Shown piece after piece: positions 21,772-24,879 of a stretch of DNA of 24,879 bases (its first letter is position 1; every line of letters starts with the position of its first letter). Both the position numbers and the translations under genes were made by a program. This DNA is from Bacillota bacterium (GTDB lineage: Bacteria > Bacillota > Dethiobacteria > DTU022): contig JAAZIG010000068.1 of assembly GCA_012510325.1 (NCBI GenBank), forward strand, positions 1 to 24,879, written 5' to 3'. The notes beneath the pieces are model-generated. The model did no database searches. It saw only the letters and a program-made list of their open reading frames with translations, and was not told the DNA's origin.

Positions 21772-22020
21772 ATGACACTGAAGTCAACAGGGATTGTTCG
21801 TAAGGTAGACGAGCTGGGAAGAGTAGTCATTCCGATTGAGTTGAGGCGGACGTTGGGAATCGATGTCAAAGATGCTCTGGAGATCTATGTAGACGGCGAA
21901 AAAATTATCTTAAAAAAATATGAACCCGCCTGCCTATTCTGCGGCAATGCAGACAATGTCAAGCATTATTGCAACAGGATCATCTGCTTTGAATGTATCA
22001 AAAAATTAGCCGAGGAGTAA
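21772..22020 (+). CDS. abrB: transition-state regulator AbrB with a Cys-rich C-terminus
   Basis: AbrB is a DNA-binding regulator that represses post-exponential genes, including spoVG in B. subtilis. The N-terminal domain is nearly identical to the classic one (STGIVRKVDELGRVVIPIEL, then ALEIYVDGEKIILKKYEP). The C-terminal 30 residues have Cys54, Cys57, Cys67, Cys72 and Cys75, suggesting a zinc-binding finger in place of the B. subtilis multimerisation domain. The length is 82 residues. The start is unsettled. The ATG at 21772 lies only 2 nt after AAGGAGG. A CTG at 21778 lies 8 nt after it and would give the usual KSTGIV beginning. It stands divergent from metG and ends at a strong terminator. 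Confidence 0.94.
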   Translation: MTLKSTGIVRKVDELGRVVIPIELRRTLGIDVKDALEIYVDGEKIILKKYEPACLFCGNADNVKHYCNRIICFECIKKLAEE

Positions 22021-22048
22021 GCCGCTGTAAATTCAATTCTTAAACTAT

Positions 22049-22079
22049 AAAAAAAGCCGGATCAGATCCGGCTTTTTTT
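22049..22079. terminator. bidirectional intrinsic terminator between abrB and ricT
   Basis: GCCGGATC (22056-22063) and GATCCGGC (22065-22072) form a stem flanked by A7 on the left and T7 (22073-22079) on the right. It can end abrB on the plus strand and the tmk-holB-ricT transcript on the minus strand. Confidence 0.92.
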
Positions 22080-22153
22080 CAAGAGCTCCTGCAAGCAGGC
22101 GGCTGTCCTGACAGCAGGGCGGTTCAACAATTCCCTAACACCTGTTCCACCGA

Positions 22154-22867
22154 TCAGTTGCCCCCGGAGCCCCCGCGCCGTTCTTCACATTTCGCTGTCC
22201 CCCGGGTGGAGTGTTCCTTGCGGGGCTGTTCGTAAGCCCCCGCTTCAAAGCGGAGACAGCACATCAGGCGTCCGCATACCCCGGAAATCTTGGTCGGATT
22301 GAGGGATAGATTCTGATCCTTGGCCATGCGGATGGAAACGGGAACAAATTCGCAGAGAAAACTGGTGCAACAGAAATTGCGGCCGCAGGGACCGATGCCC
22401 CCCCTCAATTTGGCTTCATCGCGCACCCCGATCTGGCGCAGCTCGATTCTGGCCCGAAATATGGCCGCCAGATCTTTTACCAGTTCGCGAAAATCGACGC
22501 GCTCATCCGAGGTGAAGTAAAAGATCACCTTGCTGCGATCAAAAGTATACTCCGCTCCGACCAGCTTCATCTCCAGGCCGTGGCGTTTAATCTGCCCCTC
22601 ACATTTGATCAGGGCCTCCGCCTCTTTCTCTCTGTTTTTCGCCGCCTGGCTCAGATCGGCCGCCGCGGCCTGGCGCAGCACCTTTTTCAGGGGCATGACC
22701 AGCTCGCTCTCCGGAACCTCCTCCACACCGGAGACCACTTCACCCATCTCCACACCGCGAGCCGTCTCCACGATAACGCTCATGCCGGGCTCGATTGTAT
22801 TCCGGCCGGGATCAAAATGATAGATCTTCCCGGCCTGGCGAAAACGGACCCCGATTACTTTCGGCAT
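22154..22867 (-). CDS. ricT: RicT (YaaT), PSP1-domain regulator of RNase Y
   Basis: In B. subtilis RicT (with RicA and RicF) forms an Fe-S complex that steers RNase Y and affects sporulation, competence and biofilm. The 237-residue protein begins MPKVIGVRFRQAGKIYHF. It has the PSP1 core (FYFTSDERVDFRELVKDL, ELRQIGVRDEAKLRGGIG) and the conserved Cys set CGRNFCC (161, 166, 167), Cys172 and VCGRLMCCLRFE (198, 203, 204). The C-terminal 30 residues are charged and low-complexity. The ATG at 22867 follows AAGGGGG by about 10 nt and overlaps the holB end by 13 bp, showing tight coupling. A much longer in-frame ORF upstream lies within holB and is not real. The ricA and ricF genes are not in this window. 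Confidence 0.95.
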   Translation of the reverse strand: MPKVIGVRFRQAGKIYHFDPGRNTIEPGMSVIVETARGVEMGEVVSGVEEVPESELVMPLKKVLRQAAAADLSQAAKNREKEAEALIKCEGQIKRHGLEMKLVGAEYTFDRSKVIFYFTSDERVDFRELVKDLAAIFRARIELRQIGVRDEAKLRGGIGPCGRNFCCTSFLCEFVPVSIRMAKDQNLSLNPTKISGVCGRLMCCLRFEAGAYEQPRKEHSTRGTAKCEERRGGSGGN

Positions 22868-23844
22868 AGCACAAACCCCCTTTGCAATTGCAACAGCAGC
22901 CCCTCCAGAGCCAGACGGCGGTTCACGTTGGTCGCACCCAGCTCCTGAACCGCTTTCTGAATTAGATCCATCCCCCGCTCCAGCCCCGCCGGAGAAGCCG
23001 CCCCGGCCCAGCACCTCGCCTGAGCCGGATTGATCAACAGCGACTCGTCGCCGCACAACAAAAAGATAAGCCCGTCTCGACAGACGAGGTAGATCAGTTC
23101 CAAATGGAATAGGAGATCCTCTCTTTCGGCCATTGCATCGGCGAGAGAGAGCAGTTCATGCGCGGGGGAGCCCCCCGCAGCCAGTTTAAAAGCGATCTCC
23201 GCCGCTCCGGCCAGCTGCTCTTCAAAGCTCTGATCCCCCGCCAGCTGCAGAGCCAACCCCGGCAGCCCTTTGCACAGGCGCGACAGCAGCTGTGCTTTCT
23301 CTGCGGAGAGCCCCTCTTTGTTCATTAACAGCTCCAAAATTTCAGCGCTGCTCAGAGGATGCAGGGTAAACCGCTGGCAGCGGGACAGGATCGTCGCGGG
23401 CAGCTGCTGCGGCCGTCCTGCCAGCAGGATAAAGTGGAGTCCGGGCGGAGGCTCCTCCAGTATTTTTAACAGTGAAGCGCAGGCTGCGGCAGTCATCAGC
23501 TCGGCTTCCTCGATGAGGCAGACCTGCCGGCCCCCTTCGAGATAAAACCTGCTCCGCAAGCGGCGCAGCTGATCGATCCCCAAATGGCGGCCCTGCGGCT
23601 TCAACCTAAACAGAGTCGGCGGACCGTCCGCTTGAAATTGACGGCACGACCAGCAGTTTCCGCAGGCGACTGCCGGCTCCCCCCCCGTGCAGAGCAGAAT
23701 GCGGGCCAGGGCCAACCCCCAGCTTTTCTTACCGCTCCCCGGAGGGCCGCAGAAAAGCACGGCATGGCTGACCGTTCCGGCGGCAAGTTTCCCGGTGAGA
23801 GCCCGCCGCAGGCCATCCTGGCCGTACAGCTCGCTAAAGCTCAT
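22855..23844 (-). CDS. holB: DNA polymerase III subunit delta-prime
   Basis: Delta-prime is part of the clamp loader. The 329-residue protein is AAA+: CGPPGSGKK at 32-40, where Lys replaces the usual Ser/Thr of the Walker A motif, as in the B. subtilis protein. A zinc module uses Cys52, Cys61, Cys64 and Cys67 (CGNCWSC). Further on are SLLKILEEPP, PATILSRCQRF and the C-terminal collar domain. The ATG at 23844 follows GGAGG by 8 nt and overlaps the tmk end by 11 bp. An extended in-frame ORF upstream lies within tmk and is rejected. The upstream yaaQ and yaaR genes of Bacillus are missing between tmk and holB. Confidence 0.94.
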   Translation of the reverse strand: MSFSELYGQDGLRRALTGKLAAGTVSHAVLFCGPPGSGKKSWGLALARILLCTGGEPAVACGNCWSCRQFQADGPPTLFRLKPQGRHLGIDQLRRLRSRFYLEGGRQVCLIEEAELMTAAACASLLKILEEPPPGLHFILLAGRPQQLPATILSRCQRFTLHPLSSAEILELLMNKEGLSAEKAQLLSRLCKGLPGLALQLAGDQSFEEQLAGAAEIAFKLAAGGSPAHELLSLADAMAEREDLLFHLELIYLVCRDGLIFLLCGDESLLINPAQARCWAGAASPAGLERGMDLIQKAVQELGATNVNRRLALEGLLLQLQRGFVLCRK

Positions 23845-24466
23845 CGGAAGGCCTCCCCGAAAACAGCGCCTCCAACCTGGACCAGAGCAGCTCATGCTGC
23901 TGCTCCGCCGGAGCAGCAGCATCGATGATGACGATGCGATCCGGTTCTGCAGCGGCGAGAGCAAGATACCCCCGGCGGACGCGGCGGTGAAATGAGAGGG
24001 AGCGCTCTTCAATGCGATCGCCCTCATGTCCGCGTCGGCGAAGCGCTTCCTCCACGGAAAGATCAAACAGGAAGGTCAGCCGGGGCCGCAACCCCGCAGT
24101 GATCTTCTCGTTGAGCTCGCGGATCCAGTCCCCGTCGCCGCCGCAGCCGTAACCCTGATACGCAACCGTGGAATCGTAATAGCGATCGCAGAGCACCACC
24201 CGCCCGTCTTCCAGGGCGGGCCGGATTACCGTATTGACCAGCTCGGCCCGCGCCGCCAGGTAAAGCAAAAGCTCGGTATCGGTGATCAGGGAATGCTCTT
24301 TCTGCAGCAGGAGCAGACGGATCTGCTCCCCGATAGGGGTGCCGCCGGGTTCGCGAACAAACAGATGGGGAATCGCCTCCCCCTCCAGCCGCGCCTGCAG
24401 CAGGCGACCCTGGGTCGTTTTACCGCAACCGTCAATCCCTTCAAGAGTGATCAAAAAACCGCTCAA
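23834..24466 (-). CDS. tmk: thymidylate kinase
   Basis: Tmk phosphorylates dTMP to dTDP. The 210-residue protein has the P-loop LEGIDGCGKTTQ at 8-19, VREPGGTPIGEQIR, the DRYYDSTVAYQGYG motif and a LID-like region with RIEERSLSFHRRVRRGY. The start is TTG at 24466 behind a GGGAG-containing purine-rich site. It is the first gene of the tmk-holB-ricT operon, with short overlaps between genes. Confidence 0.97.
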   Translation of the reverse strand: MSGFLITLEGIDGCGKTTQGRLLQARLEGEAIPHLFVREPGGTPIGEQIRLLLLQKEHSLITDTELLLYLAARAELVNTVIRPALEDGRVVLCDRYYDSTVAYQGYGCGGDGDWIRELNEKITAGLRPRLTFLFDLSVEEALRRRGHEGDRIEERSLSFHRRVRRGYLALAAAEPDRIVIIDAAAPAEQQHELLWSRLEALFSGRPSDEL

Positions 24467-24526
24467 GCCTGCTCCCTTCCCCTAATCAAAAATTCGTCAT
24501 TGCTTCAATCAGGCTGTTCCAGAATA

Positions 24527-24535
24527 ATTATAGCA
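24527..24535 (-). promoter_or_regulatory. extended -10 promoter of tmk-holB-ricT
   Basis: On the minus strand TGCTATAAT (24527-24535) is a perfect extended -10. It lies directly after the guaB terminator T-run, so a -35 would fall in the hairpin and is not recognisable. The leader is about 55 nt. Confidence 0.6.
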
Positions 24536-24565
24536 CAAAAAACCGCGGCCCATCTGGCCGCGGTT
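24535..24565 (-). terminator. intrinsic terminator of guaB
   Basis: AACCGCGGCC (24541-24550) and GGCCGCGGTT (24556-24565) form a 10-bp stem with a 5-base loop. On the minus strand it is followed by TTTTGTG. It ends the guaB transcript, or the transcript of the structured segment upstream of it. Confidence 0.85.
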
Positions 24566-24571
24566 CTCCAA

Positions 24572-24664
24572 CCCGCCGGAAAGCGCCGGCATCGGGGCAA
24601 TTGGCCCGAGCCGTCGCCGCCTTGTTTGCTCTCTAAAAAACTGAAGCGACTCCCTGCCGGCGGG
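24572..24664 (-). other. potentially structured RNA segment between guaB and the terminator
   Basis: On the minus strand four sets of complementary blocks are visible. CCCGCCGG (24657-24664) pairs with CCGGCGGG (24572-24579) and closes the segment. GTCGC (24646-24650) pairs with GCGAC (24613-24617). GGCTCGGG (24605-24612) pairs with CCCGATGCC (24588-24596) with one bulge. An alternative hairpin GCCGG and CCGGC at 24575-24590 excludes the closing stem. It matches no riboswitch class I can name. The region is GC-rich, so chance pairing is possible. Confidence 0.35.
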
Positions 24665-24671
24665 AAAACGT

Positions 24672-24879
24672 TTAGAAGCTGTAGTTGGGCGCCTCCTTGG
24701 TAATCTGTACGCCATGGGGATGATTCTCCACCAGGCCGGCGCCGGTAATGCGGATGAACCTTGTCTTTCGCTGCAGTTCACCGACATTCGCCGCGCCGCA
24801 GTAACCCATCCCCGCCCGCAGTCCGCCGATGAGCTGGTAAACCATATCGCTGACCGTGCCGCGAAAGGGAACCCGCCCC
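24672..24879 (-). CDS. guaB: IMP dehydrogenase, C-terminal end only
   Basis: IMP dehydrogenase makes XMP on the way to GTP. Only the last 68 or so residues are in the window. They carry the family C-terminus: VPFRGTVSDMVYQLIGGLRA, GMGYCGAANVGEL, RFIRITGAGLVENHPH and GVQITKEAPNYSF. The stop codon TAA is at 24672-24674. The start lies beyond the right edge. Confidence 0.95.
   Translation of the reverse strand, partial: GRVPFRGTVSDMVYQLIGGLRAGMGYCGAANVGELQRKTRFIRITGAGLVENHPHGVQITKEAPNYSF

Noticed and set aside
22868..23056. N-terminal extension of ricT into holB.
   Set aside because: The added residues are low-complexity Gly/Ser. The ATG at 22867 has a ribosome-binding site and gives the family N-terminus.
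23845..24066. N-terminal extension of holB into tmk.
   Set aside because: The extension is antisense-like, low-complexity sequence within tmk, and MSFSELYGQ at 23844 with GGAGG upstream is the normal beginning.
24566..24671. Cyclic-di-GMP (GEMM) riboswitch, suggested by GCAAAC and GGGTTGG strings.
   Set aside because: The conserved GACGCAAAGCC core is missing. The element is kept only as an unclassified structured segment.
1..24879. CRISPR arrays, insertion sequences, prophage, tRNA or rRNA genes.
   Set aside because: Reading both strands revealed no regularly spaced repeats, transposase-like proteins, phage proteins or tRNA cloverleaf signatures. Gene order is that of a core chromosomal block.

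Overview
The window is about 25 kb of chromosomal DNA from an endospore-forming Firmicute, most likely a GC-rich member of the Clostridia and related lineages. The evidence is a set of sporulation and Bacillus/Clostridium-type genes: a SpoVB-type flippase, spoVT, the anti-sigma-F factor fin, spoVG, an SspF-type small acid-soluble spore protein, veg, abrB and ricT. GTG and TTG starts are frequent. No species name can be read from the sequence. There are no rRNA or tRNA genes, CRISPR arrays, insertion sequences or phage genes. Every gene but three is on the minus strand.

The layout is a rearranged version of the region that runs from tmk to spoVT and yabM in Bacillus subtilis. Read in the direction of transcription (right to left) it goes: guaB (3' end only) and terminator; tmk-holB-ricT; abrB (divergent, plus strand); metG-tatD; an RlpA-like protein; a two-gene plus-strand island (SCP2-domain protein and short-chain dehydrogenase); a YabE-like 3D-domain protein, rsmA and a YkuK-family protein; veg; sspF; nicotinamidase, nicotinate phosphoribosyltransferase, ispE and a sugar-nucleotidyltransferase-like gene; spoVG; glmU-prs; rplY-pth; fin-mfd; spoVT; SpoVB-type flippase (cut by the left edge).

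Functionally it is a housekeeping and sporulation block. It covers nucleotide and PRPP supply (guaB, tmk, prs), NAD salvage (pncA, pncB), cell-wall and isoprenoid precursors (glmU, ispE, flippase, 3D and RlpA wall proteins), translation (metG, rsmA, rplY, pth), DNA replication and repair (holB, mfd), and developmental regulators (abrB, spoVG, spoVT, fin, ricT, veg, sspF). Compared with B. subtilis, rnmV, yabG, purR and ridA are absent. In their neighbourhood stand a YkuK-family gene, a pncA-pncB pair and a nucleotidyltransferase of unknown substrate.

Much of the information beyond the genes lies in the short intergenic regions. A perfect match to the sigma-H consensus sits before spoVG, and a second sigma-H-like site before pncA. 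Sigma-G-like sites precede spoVT and sspF, and a sigma-F-like site precedes fin. Strong sigma-A promoters precede rplY, veg, metG, abrB, the YabE-like gene and the SCP2 gene. A tandemly duplicated extended -10 element precedes the flippase gene. A potentially structured RNA lies between guaB and tmk. I did not find a clear new multi-gene system. The most unusual items are the SCP2-SDR island, the guaB-tmk structured segment, the inverted repeat over the veg promoter, and the missing start-codon region of pth.
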